A stretch of 64,000 bases of DNA, from contig NZ_CP126889.1 in the NCBI RefSeq assembly GCF_030246845.1, forward strand, positions 3,839,001 to 3,903,000. Reading direction: 5' to 3'. The DNA comes from Enhydrobacter sp. Its GTDB lineage: Bacteria; Pseudomonadota; Alphaproteobacteria; Reyranellales; Reyranellaceae. Both the position numbers and the translations under genes were made by a program. Positions 1 to 8,403 of this stretch are shown in pieces (position 1 is the stretch's first letter; each line of letters begins with the position of its first letter). A model generated the notes under the pieces. The model saw only the letters and a program-made list of their open reading frames with translations. It was not told the origin of the DNA and made no database searches.

Positions 1-30
1 TCCCATATAACCGAGGTAGCCTGGCTCAGT

Positions 31-213
31 TCAATGCCCGGTCTGGGTATCCGATCCCGACTCTCGGTGCGCCAAGCTGGTCCATACTTCGGCCATCCGG
101 AGGAAGTGCGACTGCAAAGCGGGATTGCGAACATCGTTCGCCAGCTGCTTGCACTCTGCCGCCAAGCGTAGGCACTCCAAGTCGCGTTTTCGCGAAGATT
201 CCGACTTTGGCAT
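31..213 (-). CDS. Small conserved hypothetical protein
   Basis: A 60-residue, mostly helical soluble protein with many basic and acidic residues (starts MPKSESSRKR, then an LRLAAECKQLA helix). It resembles short orphan proteins common in Bradyrhizobium-type genomes, but no function is known to me. There is no signal peptide or membrane segment. It stands alone and nothing downstream is visible at the window edge. The overlapping frames look like shadows, because only this one gives a compact amphipathic sequence. Confidence 0.5.
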   Translation of the reverse strand: MPKSESSRKRDLECLRLAAECKQLANDVRNPALQSHFLRMAEVWTSLAHRESGSDTQTGH

Positions 214-373
214 AGCGCACCGCGTTGAAACAGCGACGCTGATTCAAAGCACGGCCTCGCGTGTCCTGTCGGTGGCCTACACCACAAAGGAATGCGGAAA
301 AATATCCGGCGGTAGGTCAAATGCCTCGAATGCCAATTGTGACCGTTTCGAGCGACCCGGAGTGTCGTCGCGA

Positions 374-796
374 CTAAGGCGTCGTGGTGTGTGGATTGAC
401 GATGCCGCCGTTGCTGTCGATCCGATTGCCCTGAGCGTCGTAACCGAAGCCATTTTCGTAGTGGAAGGCCTCGTCGCTAGACACTGGCTCGTCCGGCGTC
501 AGTTTCTCCTCCCGATAGCGCCGCGCGTCGATCTCGCGCGACACGCATTGCTCGTAAAGCGACGTGCCCAGAAGTAAGCCATGGTCGGAACAGACGTTGC
601 GTGCGTCTTCGTCCAGACGCTTCACGCAGCGGGCGAGGGCTGCGCTGCCGGCGGCAAAGCCGTAGTCGAGGCAATTACGTTCCGAGGTCGCCGGCGCGTT
701 TGCCATGCTTGCGGGAATCGAGGTCCTGTTTGGCCCGGCGCAAGCGGCAACAATCAGCCCGGCAGACAACGCCACAAACAGGTTGGGACGGAACAT
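374..796 (-). CDS. Lipoprotein of unknown function (paralogue of the one at 8848-9399)
   Basis: The start at 796 (MFRPNLFVALS) gives a 140-residue protein with a lipoprotein signal peptide ending in the lipobox LIVAACAG, so export and lipidation are likely. The mature part contains SERNCLDYGFAAGS, a Cys-rich middle (RNVCSDHG, LYEQCVSREID) and a C-terminal Asp/Gly motif, GYDAQGNRIDSNGGIVNP. The frame runs on upstream to 1330, but that extension has no protein-like character. A paralogue at 8848-9399 shares the signal peptide, NCLDYGFA, VTREIDARRYR-type and QGDRIDRNGRI-type motifs. A periplasmic or outer-membrane-attached role is inferred; the function is unknown. Confidence 0.7.
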   Translation of the reverse strand: MFRPNLFVALSAGLIVAACAGPNRTSIPASMANAPATSERNCLDYGFAAGSAALARCVKRLDEDARNVCSDHGLLLGTSLYEQCVSREIDARRYREEKLTPDEPVSSDEAFHYENGFGYDAQGNRIDSNGGIVNPHTTTP

Positions 797-1079
797 GATA
801 TTCACCATAGATTTCTTGCGCATAAGACAGCTCTGGAAACGGCCATCCAACTTGACGATGTCGAGGAGAGCTCCCTTGTGACATCGAATTCTTGCGAGTG
901 GGCTCGTCGTAGGAGGAGCATCGGCAAGACGGGCGGACGCAGACATTAGTGACCGACGGCGGCGACCGAGTCTGTTCGCTATTGACCATGGACGCTTGCG
1001 TGGAGCGTCAGCCATCGACCCGGCGCAAGATTTCCAAGGCCGTCTGTCCGCCGCATCTACATTGATGTAGCGTTGCCGC

Positions 1080-1619
1080 ATGAGTGAAGCTGCTACATTG
1101 TTCGGCACCCTGCGCCAGTCCCAAAATGCCGAGGCGGTGTTGATGCCTGAGCTTGACCTTGACCGGGTCGGCGACCTCGTGGCCTTCGATCTCGTCAATG
1201 AGCATTTCTGGTTGCTGCAGGAAGTCATCGTCTCCGAAAGAGGCGCCATCGTCGATGCGGTGATGGCGACCTTCGAGACGCCTGACCGTGCCATCGCCGC
1301 CGCCATTCGCATGCGTGAGGCGATGAGCAATCTCGGCGCCGAGCGCCAGCATCAGAATCTGGTCCTGAAGATAGGCATCCACGAGGGGCCCTGTCTCGCC
1401 GTCAACGTCAACGATCAGGAGGACTATTTCGGCCAGACCGTTAACGTCGCGTCGCGCGTGCAAGGGCTCACGGACTCGCGCTCGATCGTGGCGACGGGGA
1501 AGGTGGTGGAGAATGCCCAGACCCTGGCGCTGCTCTCGATCGCCCACCTGAAGCCGGCTCTCCGGCGCACGGCACTGCGCGGCATTGCGGACGAGGTGTC
1601 GGTCTACGATATCCCGTGA
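1080..1619 (+). pseudogene. Class III adenylate/guanylate cyclase domain remnant
   Basis: The frame covers most of a class III cyclase domain: VAFDLVNEHFWLLQE, then DAVMATFETPDRAI, LKIGIHEGPCLAVN, and DYFGQTVNVASRVQGL near the C-terminus. Compared with the family pattern, the first metal-binding Asp (the FTDLxGST segment) is missing. The second is abnormal: the usual KTIGDAVMA is reduced to VDAVMA, as if about four codons were lost. The first 20 residues do not resemble a cyclase. I read it as a decayed, catalytically dead gene. A retained non-catalytic domain cannot be excluded because the frame is still open. Confidence 0.65.
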
Positions 1620-1661
1620 GTGACGTGGGCGGGGCGAGCTGAGCGACGCCGCGAATGGCGT

Positions 1662-1808
1662 CTATCGAGGTGTAGCGTTGTTCGCCCCCCTCGTTATGGC
1701 CTGACCCGTCTTGGAGATGTCCTGGCCCGCTCCCGCCGTGGTATGGCAGGCGCCCAGAAGCGGCACGATGCCCAGGAATACAAGCAGCATCAGGGTCGAA
1801 CGCCGCAT
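1662..1808 (-). CDS. Entericidin A/B family lipoprotein
   Basis: A 48-residue protein. A hydrophobic signal sequence (MRRSTLMLLVFLGIVPLL) ends in the lipobox LLGAC, followed by a short mature peptide with the entericidin-like pattern TTAGAGQDISKTGQAI and a small basic tail. Entericidins are tiny envelope lipoproteins linked to stationary phase and osmotic response in Enterobacteria; here only the family resemblance is visible. It converges with the cyclase remnant that ends at 1619. Confidence 0.7.
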   Translation of the reverse strand: MRRSTLMLLVFLGIVPLLGACHTTAGAGQDISKTGQAITRGANNATPR

Positions 1809-1941
1809 CTGTCCCCATAGACAAGGATTCGCCGCGCCACCGCCCGATCGAACACTTCTAGCATCGCTCGGCCGCTACTCGGCAGCCTACATCACCAATA
1901 CTACCAGACGTAGGTTTCTATAGGGACAGGCACCTGCTACT

Positions 1942-2331
1942 TCATGGCATCCGGGGTGGTCCCTGGCGTTTGCTACGGGTTTCAGGACCTCTGCTCGAAG
2001 AGGTCACTAGTCCCATAATGATTTTGGCGGTCGCCTTGTCGATCGCGCAATGATGTTCGCTGGCCCAGCCGAAAGAGAGATTGTTTTCCTGCGCATTCAC
2101 AGCGTCGATCATGCTCTCCGCATCGACCGCAGATGCGAAGGCGCAGAACAATCTCGTTCCTTTGGCCGTTCCTTGCGAACTGAGAGCAAAGCCGCCTTCG
2201 GGCAGTAAACCCTTGATCAAGAAGGCAACGAGCTCCACGGGTTCTTTCGACACATCTGCGGGAACCTCGATAACAACCAGATGGCGGTCCTTGCGCTCAA
2301 GCGTAAACGCAGGCCAGGCAAATTGGGGCAT
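1942..2331 (-). CDS. Conserved hypothetical protein, paralogue of 47112-47495
   Basis: A 129-residue soluble protein of unknown function. Its core pattern recurs in the gene at 47112-47495: RKDRHLVVIEVP, then PVELVAFLIKGLLPEGGFALS, RLFCAFASAVDAE, DAVNAQENN and GWASEHHC. The near-invariant NAQENN, GWASE(H/Y)HC and CAFA motifs suggest a folded single-domain family rather than chance similarity. The last 20 residues are basic, Pro-rich and poorly conserved. No signal peptide or membrane helix is seen. It is a lone gene flanked by the entericidin and a glycosyltransferase remnant. Confidence 0.65.
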   Translation of the reverse strand: MPQFAWPAFTLERKDRHLVVIEVPADVSKEPVELVAFLIKGLLPEGGFALSSQGTAKGTRLFCAFASAVDAESMIDAVNAQENNLSFGWASEHHCAIDKATAKIIMGLVTSSSRGPETRSKRQGPPRMP

Positions 2332-2405
2332 TACAGAAAAACGATTGCGCGCACTGAACGTTCCACCATTTTGGGCGAAGCCCGCGACGACGAAGGCTGT
2401 CAGCC

Positions 2406-2690
2406 CTAGTCGACTACCTCAGTTACGGCATCGCGCTGCCATGCGATCACTGCCATCCCGCAGGCCATGGCCTCGACCATCACCAAATCATACGGCCCGA
2501 CCCAACCGACGGACGACAGGCGCTCGATGGCCTGGCCGAGTAAAGAGGCCTTTCTCCGTCTCGCCGGAGCGGGGGACATTGCGGTGGTGGCGCGATGGAC
2601 TTGAGGACGTTGGTCCAATAGTCGCGATCGACTTGATAGATCTTCGCCACGATGCGCAGCTCGCTGCCCGCATTGGCGCGATCGCGGTCG
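2406..2690 (-). pseudogene. Glycosyltransferase family 4 remnant
   Basis: Two minus-strand frames carry consecutive pieces of a GT4 C-terminal domain. One has LRIVAKIYQVDRDYWTNVL (about 2690-2580). The other has GPYDLVMVEAMACGMAVIAW followed by VTEVVD and a stop at 2406. The second is the donor-binding EAMACGxPVIA signature of GT4 enzymes. The frame change between them and the loss of both N-terminal and C-terminal regions show a pseudogene. The rest of 2700-3080 shows no recognisable gene. Confidence 0.6.
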
Positions 2691-3080
2691 GGCCGTTTCT
2701 CCGTGAGACGCGGCCTAGAACAGCAAGATCGTCGCCTCTGCGCAACTGCGGCCGCAGGGAAAGCGGGTGGACGCAAAGCGACTAGGGCCCTTGTATCTGT
2801 GATCGCCGGAACGGCGACATCTGTGATCACTAAGCGACGGCCGGCGGCGTCATGCCGACCCAAGGCCTCGAGCGATCTGTCCTTGGCGGAAACCGGCATG
2901 CTCGGGCCGTCGTCCAGCACTATCTGCCGCCCGCGGCAGTCGATCACGATTGGCGTTAGCGGCCGGACGCCACGCAGCCGCGCCCACCCATTCCCCGGAC
3001 ACCTTCGCTGCTGATGAAACTTCCGGAGGGCCGGCGGCGTTTATTGCGCAGGATTAGCTCTCACAGGCCGGAGGACACCA

Positions 3081-3455
3081 ATGCGCGTCAGCGATCGCGG
3101 CGCGTCCGCAAACAGGGAACTGGTGAAGGAAGTCAATGCCTTGAAGGCGCAGCTCAAGAAGGTTTCCGCGACGATGGAAGCCGAGGCCGGCGACGGTGCT
3201 AGCCGAACGCTTGATACGATTGAAAGTAAGGGCAAGCAGGCGATCGATAACGTGATCGAGGCGGCGCAGGACTTCGTCGATGAATATGGCGACGCTGCCC
3301 GAGACCGAGTGGATGCGCTAACGAGAAGATCGGCCGAGCTGCGTGACAAGGCAACGGAATCCCTGGTCGAGACGGTGCGGCAGCGGCCGCTGGGGACGCT
3401 GGCGGTCATCGCCGGTATCGGCTTCCTGGCGGGGTACATTCGTCGGCGGCGTTAG
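3081..3455 (+). CDS. DUF883 (ElaB/YqjD-like) membrane-anchored protein
   Basis: A 124-residue protein. The first ~95 residues form a long charged helix (RELVKEVNALKAQLKKVSA, then DFVDEYGDAARDRVDALTRR), followed by the family's typical C-terminal anchor RPLGTLAVIAGIGFLAGYI and an RRRR tail. Enteric members (ElaB, YqjD) sit in the inner membrane, bind ribosomes and accumulate in stationary phase. The same topology is expected here; ribosome binding is inferred from the family. Length and architecture are normal. A GGAGGACACC ribosome-binding site lies just before the start. Confidence 0.85.
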   Translation: MRVSDRGASANRELVKEVNALKAQLKKVSATMEAEAGDGASRTLDTIESKGKQAIDNVIEAAQDFVDEYGDAARDRVDALTRRSAELRDKATESLVETVRQRPLGTLAVIAGIGFLAGYIRRRR

Positions 3456-3665
3456 TTCGAGCTTTTCGAGCTTCCGGCTCGACCATGCTGGGACAGAGGC
3501 TTCCGTCCGACAGGCAACTCTCATCGGGGGGGAGTGCTTTCCGCAACGGTCGGTACCCTTCCACGCTTCGCCGTCATGACCGCGAGGCGCGCGAGGCCGC
3601 GACGCAGCGACACCCGCCATGTCTGCGAGAAGACTGCGCCATCAAACCCCGGGATCAAACACCTA

Positions 3666-4811
3666 GTGGACCAAATCTAACATTTCGATTCGCGAGGGGA
3701 TTCCCGATCGGGCTCGCGTATGCGAGTCAGAGGAATGCACGAGCGAACGAACTTTCAGTTGAATGCCACGGACCGTGGCGAGCTGGAGGCGGTGGTGGCC
3801 AACCGCAACAGCCCGCAAAAGCACGTCTGGCGGGCAAGGATCGTTCTTTTGACCGCCGACGGGCATGGCACTGCCGAGATCATGCGTGCCACCGGCAAGG
3901 CCAAGACGGTGATCTGGCGCTGGCAGGAACGGTTCGGGGCGGAAGGTGCAGCGGGGCTGTGGCGCGACAAGACACGCCCGTCGCGCATCCCGCCGCTCCA
4001 TCCCGAGGTGGCCGAGCACGTTGTCGCCATGACGCTGGCAGGGCCGCCGTCGGGGGCGAGCCATTGGACCGGCCCGGCGATGGCCGAGGCGGCCGGGATC
4101 AGCGTCAGCTCGGTGCAACGGATCTGGCGCGCCCATGGCCTGAGGCCGCATCTGGTCCGCCAATTCAAGCTGTCCAATGATCCGCAGTTTGCCGCCAAGC
4201 TCAGGGACATCGTCGGGCTGTACGTCAATCCGCCCGACCACGCCATCGTGCTCTCGGTCGATGAAAAGAGCCAAATCCAGGCGCTGGACCGCACCCAGCC
4301 GGGACTGCCGATGAAGAAGGGGCGCGCCGGCACCATGACCCACGACTACAAGCGCCATGGCGTCACCACTCTGTTCGCCGCCCTCGACGTCCTGGAGGGC
4401 AAGGTTATCGGCCAGTGCATGAAGCGCCATCGTCATCAAGAGTTCATCCGCTTCCTCAACGCCATCGATGCAAGGACACCCAGGAGAAAGACGATCCACG
4501 TCATCATCGATAACTATGCCACCCACAGCCATCCCAAAGTGATGCAATGGCTCGACAAGCATCCGCGGTTCGCCTTCCACTTCACCCCAACGTCGGCGTC
4601 CTGGCTCAATGCCGTCGAGGGCTTCTTTGCAAAGCTCGCGAACAAACGCCTCAAGCGCGGCGTCTTCCGATCTCTTCGCGAACTCAAAGACGCCATCCAC
4701 TGCTTCCTTCGCCTCCACAATGCAGACCCAAGGCCCTTCATCTGGACAAAGGACCCCAACAAAATCATCGCCGCCGTCAAACGAGGGCACCAAGTGTTAG
4801 ATTCCATCCAC
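3666..4811 (+). mobile_element. IS630 family insertion sequence, complete
   Basis: The element carries one transposase and is bounded by imperfect inverted repeats: left gtggaccaaatctaaca and, read inward from the right, gtggatggaatctaaca. Both ends abut TA (3664-3665 and 4812-4813), the dinucleotide target that IS630/Tc1 elements duplicate. It is about 1146 bp, normal for the family. No frameshift or internal stop is seen, so it is probably active or recently active. Confidence 0.85.
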
Positions 4812-4814
4812 TAG
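3720..4814 (+). CDS. IS630 family transposase
   Basis: A 364-residue DDE transposase. The N-terminal helix-turn-helix region includes VVANRNSPQKHVWRARIVLL and TAEIMRATGKAKTVIWRW. The catalytic core shows VLSVDEKSQIQALDRTQPGLP (first Asp), VIIDNYATHSHPKV (second Asp) and FTPTSASWLNAVEGFF with the final Glu. The start could also be the second Met (MHERTN). The stop codon TAG is completed by the TA target duplication outside the right inverted repeat, so the element does not encode its own full stop. Confidence 0.92.
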   Translation: MRVRGMHERTNFQLNATDRGELEAVVANRNSPQKHVWRARIVLLTADGHGTAEIMRATGKAKTVIWRWQERFGAEGAAGLWRDKTRPSRIPPLHPEVAEHVVAMTLAGPPSGASHWTGPAMAEAAGISVSSVQRIWRAHGLRPHLVRQFKLSNDPQFAAKLRDIVGLYVNPPDHAIVLSVDEKSQIQALDRTQPGLPMKKGRAGTMTHDYKRHGVTTLFAALDVLEGKVIGQCMKRHRHQEFIRFLNAIDARTPRRKTIHVIIDNYATHSHPKVMQWLDKHPRFAFHFTPTSASWLNAVEGFFAKLANKRLKRGVFRSLRELKDAIHCFLRLHNADPRPFIWTKDPNKIIAAVKRGHQVLDSIH

Positions 4815-4913
4815 GGGTTCCCGTGCAACTGCAGTCCGTAGTTTTGCTATACGGCAAGTGCGGCGGCGTCGGACTCGCGGAGAGCCGGCGAGGGAGCACC
4901 GAGGCGCCTGATC

Positions 4914-5291
4914 CTATTGTACTGGCGTAAGCTTGAACCGGCATGAGAACCGCTTGTTGAACGCCTCGAACTCCCGCGTCTTCACATTCCCCGTAAGTTC
5001 GAGGGAATATGTATTCGCGCCGAGAGATCCCATGAAGGTTGTTTTGACAGAACCATCGGCGGCAACTGGCGTCGAGTACGTCTTCCCGCTATCGGTCTTT
5101 ACCGAAAGCTCGCTGTCGGTCACGGTGAGATCGTAGAACAACTTTGAGACATCCGCCTCAACGCAGTTCGCGGGCGACCCCACTTCCATAAGCGTCACCT
5201 TCGTCCGCCAAGTCTCAGCAAGCACTGGTGGCGATAAGGTGACAATGCCTAGAACGGCTATGGTTGCAAGTGCGCGCATGTTCGACTCCAA
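4914..5291 (-). CDS. Exported protein of unknown function
   Basis: A 125-residue protein, or 121 residues if the second Met (MRALATIAVLG) is the start, which fits a signal peptide better. The signal peptide ends near SPPVLAETW. The mature part is rich in Thr and Ser with short beta-strand-like segments (SELSVKTDSGKTYSTPV, TYSLELTGNVKTREF) and two Cys (NCVEAD, RFSCRF) that could pair in the periplasm. I do not recognise the family. It starts 90 bp before the intergenic region leading to the next minus-strand gene. Confidence 0.65.
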   Translation of the reverse strand: MESNMRALATIAVLGIVTLSPPVLAETWRTKVTLMEVGSPANCVEADVSKLFYDLTVTDSELSVKTDSGKTYSTPVAADGSVKTTFMGSLGANTYSLELTGNVKTREFEAFNKRFSCRFKLTPVQ

Positions 5292-5378
5292 TGGAGCGCC
5301 GTCTGCCCTTGCTGCTGCCTAAATCAACGCGTGCCCTCGGTTGCATTAACAGCAGCCAGACGGCAGAGGCAGCGGCAT

Positions 5379-5831
5379 CTACCCGGCGGAGTTATCGATC
5401 ACCAACTCTACCAACTTCGCTATCTTCTCGCGTGTGAGATCGCCCGAATTCGAAATGAAAGGTTCAGCATCCGGCGGATACACAAACGCAACGCCCTTTG
5501 AGGATCCACTGGCCCCCAAACGAGTCACAACAATATTGCCGAACGCGGTCGTGATGGTTGTGGGCGCGCCGTCACCGATTCTAAACGAAACACCCACTGG
5601 CTTGTGGTCGATGTCTATTTGCGGCGCGAAAGAAAACTGATCAGCTCCGAAGTGGTACTCAAGCTCTGCGAGGAACGGCATCACCTGCTGTTCCATTGCT
5701 CTCTTGATGTGGACCACGTCGTCCAATCGGCTTTTGGCGCGGTCGGTCGCAACGGTTTGTTGACGTTGCTGCTCCGAGGCAGCAGCGGCAACCTTGGCGG
5801 AGAATTTCTGAGCCAGTTCCTGAGCGTTCAT
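5379..5831 (-). CDS. Hypothetical cytoplasmic protein with N-terminal coiled coil
   Basis: The start at 5831 (MNAQELAQKFSAK) gives 150 residues; the frame is open to 6332 but the extra part has no protein character. The first ~60 residues are a Gln/Ala/Arg-rich helix (EQQRQQTVATDRAKSRLDDV). A mixed beta region follows (HFGADQFSFAPQIDIDHKPVG, TTAFGNIVVTRLG) and ends in a helical EKIAKLVELVIDN. No signal peptide is present. The function is unknown. Confidence 0.6.
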   Translation of the reverse strand: MNAQELAQKFSAKVAAAASEQQRQQTVATDRAKSRLDDVVHIKRAMEQQVMPFLAELEYHFGADQFSFAPQIDIDHKPVGVSFRIGDGAPTTITTAFGNIVVTRLGASGSSKGVAFVYPPDAEPFISNSGDLTREKIAKLVELVIDNSAG

Positions 5832-6156
5832 ACGGCGGCTCCTTGTGGCGCGTATGTGGCTCGCGACGATTAAGAGGCTCCCTCCTCGTCGCGATAAGGA
5901 CGAAAGCCCGCAATATTGCAAACACCATCCGAACAGATTAGTTGCACAGACTGCCAAAATGTCCGGAGAGCGAGTCGCGCGGCGATCGAAGTGCTGCTCC
6001 TGGCACGGGCTGCCGGCCGGACCGACGCGGCCGGCCTCGGAGAGAAAGCGGCTATCAACGAGCCGCAGATCGCCGATTTGAAGCCGGCCCTCGAGCGAGA
6101 AGTGCGAGACCGTCGAAGCTTTCAGACTCAAGCCGACCTGGCACGCGAGGCACACC
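5832..6156. other. Intergenic stretch without a supported gene
   Basis: Long frames run through on both strands, but none has a convincing start, ribosome-binding site or protein-like composition. I see no repeat or RNA signature. Confidence 0.4.
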
Positions 6157-6291
6157 ATGCAGCCAACGAAAGAGCGGCCAGGGCAAGTGCATCGAGCTTC
6201 AGGGAAGGAGCTCCGCCGCGAGGATGTCGAGGCCGAAATCGCCCAGCTGAGGAGCGAGATCGAAACGCTGAAGGTTCGCAAGTGCCGCTGA
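6157..6291 (+). CDS. Possible small helical protein
   Basis: A 44-residue frame starting MQPTKERPGQ and ending in a regular heptad-like helix, DVEAEIAQLRSEIETLKVRK. The second half looks like a short coiled coil, which is unusual for a random frame. It could also be the tail of a decayed longer gene, because the upstream sequence is open in other frames. No function is assigned. Confidence 0.3.
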   Translation: MQPTKERPGQVHRASGKELRREDVEAEIAQLRSEIETLKVRKCR

Positions 6292-6720
6292 TGGCGCCGC
6301 CCTTTCATACGCCGCCACGGCGATGTCGCCATGGCGGTTTCGATGCCTCACCCGCTGAAGGCACGCCCGGGGGGCTGGAAGGTGCTGGTGCCACGATTGC
6401 CCGTGCGACCGGCCAGGGTCGAAGACCGACTGTCCACCGGAAATTGTATGGTCGCGGTCAATACGAGACAGACTCTGACCCGGCCCACTGTGACCCTCCA
6501 CGAACACCGGCGAGCTCGCACTCTCCCCGCGGCAGTCGCCGTTATAGCCCGTCTGGGTGAGCCCCTCGCTCAGACGGGCGTCTCTTCTTGACGGGCATCT
6601 TGTTGGACGCGGTGAGCGAAAGCCAATGGGCACCCTGTCGGATGTCTTCTGGACAGTCCTCTTTGAGACAGACAGGGGCGTTTATGTACCTCACCCTGCG
6701 GACATCCACATCGCTGGAGA
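6292..6720. other. Intergenic stretch without a supported gene
   Basis: About 430 bp with only low-complexity overlapping frames. Near 6550-6590 the sequence cgtctgggtgagcccctcgc faces ctcagacgggcg, which may form an imperfect hairpin. No gene or mobile remnant was recognised. Confidence 0.35.
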
Positions 6721-6963
6721 ATGAACATGGACCGCAATTACAGGGCGCTGCTGAGCTGGCAAGAATTTGCCTCGCTGCGTCGACTAAGGTCCGATACAAG
6801 GCATCGGACATCAAGCAGACATCGGCAGTTGCTTCTGTCGATGGGCCTGGTCGCCGACGCCGGCGACGAGTTGAACCTCACCGAGACCGGCCGTACTCGC
6901 CTCGATGTCGAGGACCGTTGGCTTTCCCGCGAGGGGTCTAGTTCGCATAGTCGCACGACCTGA
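6721..6963 (+). CDS. Small protein with winged-helix-like segment
   Basis: An 80-residue basic protein. The middle, LLLSMGLVADAGDELNLTETGRTRL, follows the pattern of the recognition helix and wing of small winged-helix proteins (LxxMGLVxxxxxxxxLTExGRxxL). The start at ATGAACATGGACC is preceded by a purine-rich stretch (GGAGA). The first 40 residues are Arg-rich. DNA binding is inferred only from this pattern. It may be a truncated member of a larger family. Confidence 0.45.
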   Translation: MNMDRNYRALLSWQEFASLRRLRSDTRHRTSSRHRQLLLSMGLVADAGDELNLTETGRTRLDVEDRWLSREGSSSHSRTT

Positions 6964-7063
6964 ATCACGTGCCGCAGCCGATCGTGCCGTCCTCGGCTGG
7001 TCCGGAATTCGTCAGAGATGGCGGCGATGGTGATTTCTTGGGAACGATGCGGTCTGCAGGGGT

Positions 7064-7855
7064 TTGCCCGCGTCGGAGGCAACTACGGTCATGCACCGGC
7101 TGCTGCCATTGCTGTTGATCCTTCTGCCGATCGGGGCACCTCAGCCCGCAGACGGAGCGCTTCGGCCCCCATGCGACGAGGCCGCGATACCCGCATTTCC
7201 GGCAGCCGACGAGCCGCCTGCCGTCGCCGTGTGGCAGGAGAGCGAGCTGCGTCAAGCGCATTGGTCGCCGTCCGATTGTCTCAGGTGGAGCGGGACTACG
7301 CGTCTTGCGGGGGCGATTGCTGGCACATTTACTTTCGCGGCCGGCATGGATGGCTTGCTCGATCGGATCGGCGCCTTCTCACACTATCGGTTGATTCCCT
7401 ACTGGTCGAACTCAAGGCGCGTTTGGGAACCCCTGACGCTTGAGGCCGGGCTTGTCGCAAGCGCGACATCCTCGCCAACCGAGCGAGATCTGCGTGCGGC
7501 CGATTTCGTACCTGGCCGCGCCTATGCCTATTTCGAGGTCGACCGCGCGGGGCGCACGACCTATCAGTTGACAGTTCGCGAACGCGGCCCCGAGCGCGCT
7601 GTGCTTGCGATTGAGAACACCAGCTCAATTCGCTTTGCATTCCTGCCGCTGTTCGATTCGTCTGCGCTACAGTCGGTAATCTTCCTCGAACGTCGCGGTC
7701 CCGACCTCTGGCAGTACTTTCAGGCGATGCGTGCAGGCGAAGGGGCCAGCCTGCTTGCGCTCAGCAATCCCGGCTCCTACGTCAACCGGCTAACCGCATT
7801 CTACCGCTATGTCGCATCACGCCCCGATCCGCGCGAGAAGGCAAAGGGCAGGTAG
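7064..7855 (+). CDS. Exported protein of unknown function
   Basis: A 263-residue protein; the Met at 7091 (MHRLLPLLLILLPIG) gives a cleaner signal peptide and is probably the true start, making 254 residues. The mature part has a Trp-containing region (WQESELRQAHWSPSDCLRW) and beta-rich stretches (GRAYAYFEVDRAGRTTYQLTVRERG, RAVLAIENTSSIRFAFLPLF). It ends in a helix containing LWQYFQAMRAGEGASLLAL. It resembles conserved exported proteins of Hyphomicrobiales with no assigned role. It converges with the glycine-zipper lipoprotein. Confidence 0.65.
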   Translation: MPASEATTVMHRLLPLLLILLPIGAPQPADGALRPPCDEAAIPAFPAADEPPAVAVWQESELRQAHWSPSDCLRWSGTTRLAGAIAGTFTFAAGMDGLLDRIGAFSHYRLIPYWSNSRRVWEPLTLEAGLVASATSSPTERDLRAADFVPGRAYAYFEVDRAGRTTYQLTVRERGPERAVLAIENTSSIRFAFLPLFDSSALQSVIFLERRGPDLWQYFQAMRAGEGASLLALSNPGSYVNRLTAFYRYVASRPDPREKAKGR

Positions 7856-7994
7856 TGCCCTCTTGATCGTCGCTGATCACCTGGCCGGCGGTTAGGGCGC
7901 CGATATCGCGCAGCATATCCTTGCCGCCGGTCACCGAAACCGGGCGCCAGCGGCACCTTGAGACCTCTGCGGCGCCTCGCTGCGACGGGCCCGA

Positions 7995-8216
7995 TCAACC
8001 GCGACGACCCGGCGTGGTCGCCGCGCCGACGCCGGCGCCCACGACACCGCCCACGACCGCGCCCGGCAGGACACCAATGCCGGTCACGGCGCCGACGGCA
8101 GCTCCCGAGCCGGCGCCGATCGCACCACCGGTGACCGCGCGCTGGCCCCACGTATCGCCGCAGGCCGTAGCACCGAGCAGAATTGACATGATGACCATGA
8201 ACTTGATGGCATGCAT
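7995..8216 (-). CDS. Glycine-zipper lipoprotein
   Basis: A 73-residue protein. A signal peptide (MHAIKFMVIMSILLG) with lipobox GATAC is followed by an almost pure Gly/Ala/Val run patterned as glycine zippers: GGAIGAGSGAAVGAVTG and GVVGAGVGAATTPG. Such proteins (YMGG/Rick_17kDa type) insert into or associate with the outer membrane; here the role is inferred from composition. It is transcribed in the same direction as the truncated sigma factor upstream of it. Confidence 0.75.
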   Translation of the reverse strand: MHAIKFMVIMSILLGATACGDTWGQRAVTGGAIGAGSGAAVGAVTGIGVLPGAVVGGVVGAGVGAATTPGRRG

Positions 8217-8403
8217 TGGATGCCTCCTCCAGACAAGAGCCTTCTTGGGGATAGAGGTAACGCGCCGGACGATCCCCGCCTCCGGCGACGGAGGGGCGAC
8301 GAAACCTCTGCCGTCCCTCGAGCCGACAATGAAGGTTAAGGAATGTTAGTATTCAGGTTGATGCCAGCGCCGTAGACTATCGGCGGCATTGGATCGACCT
8401 CCT

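Noticed and set aside
374..1330. A 318-codon minus frame reading through the lipoprotein gene
   Set aside because: Only the part from 796 has a signal peptide and family motifs; the upstream part has shadow-type composition and overlaps the cyclase remnant.
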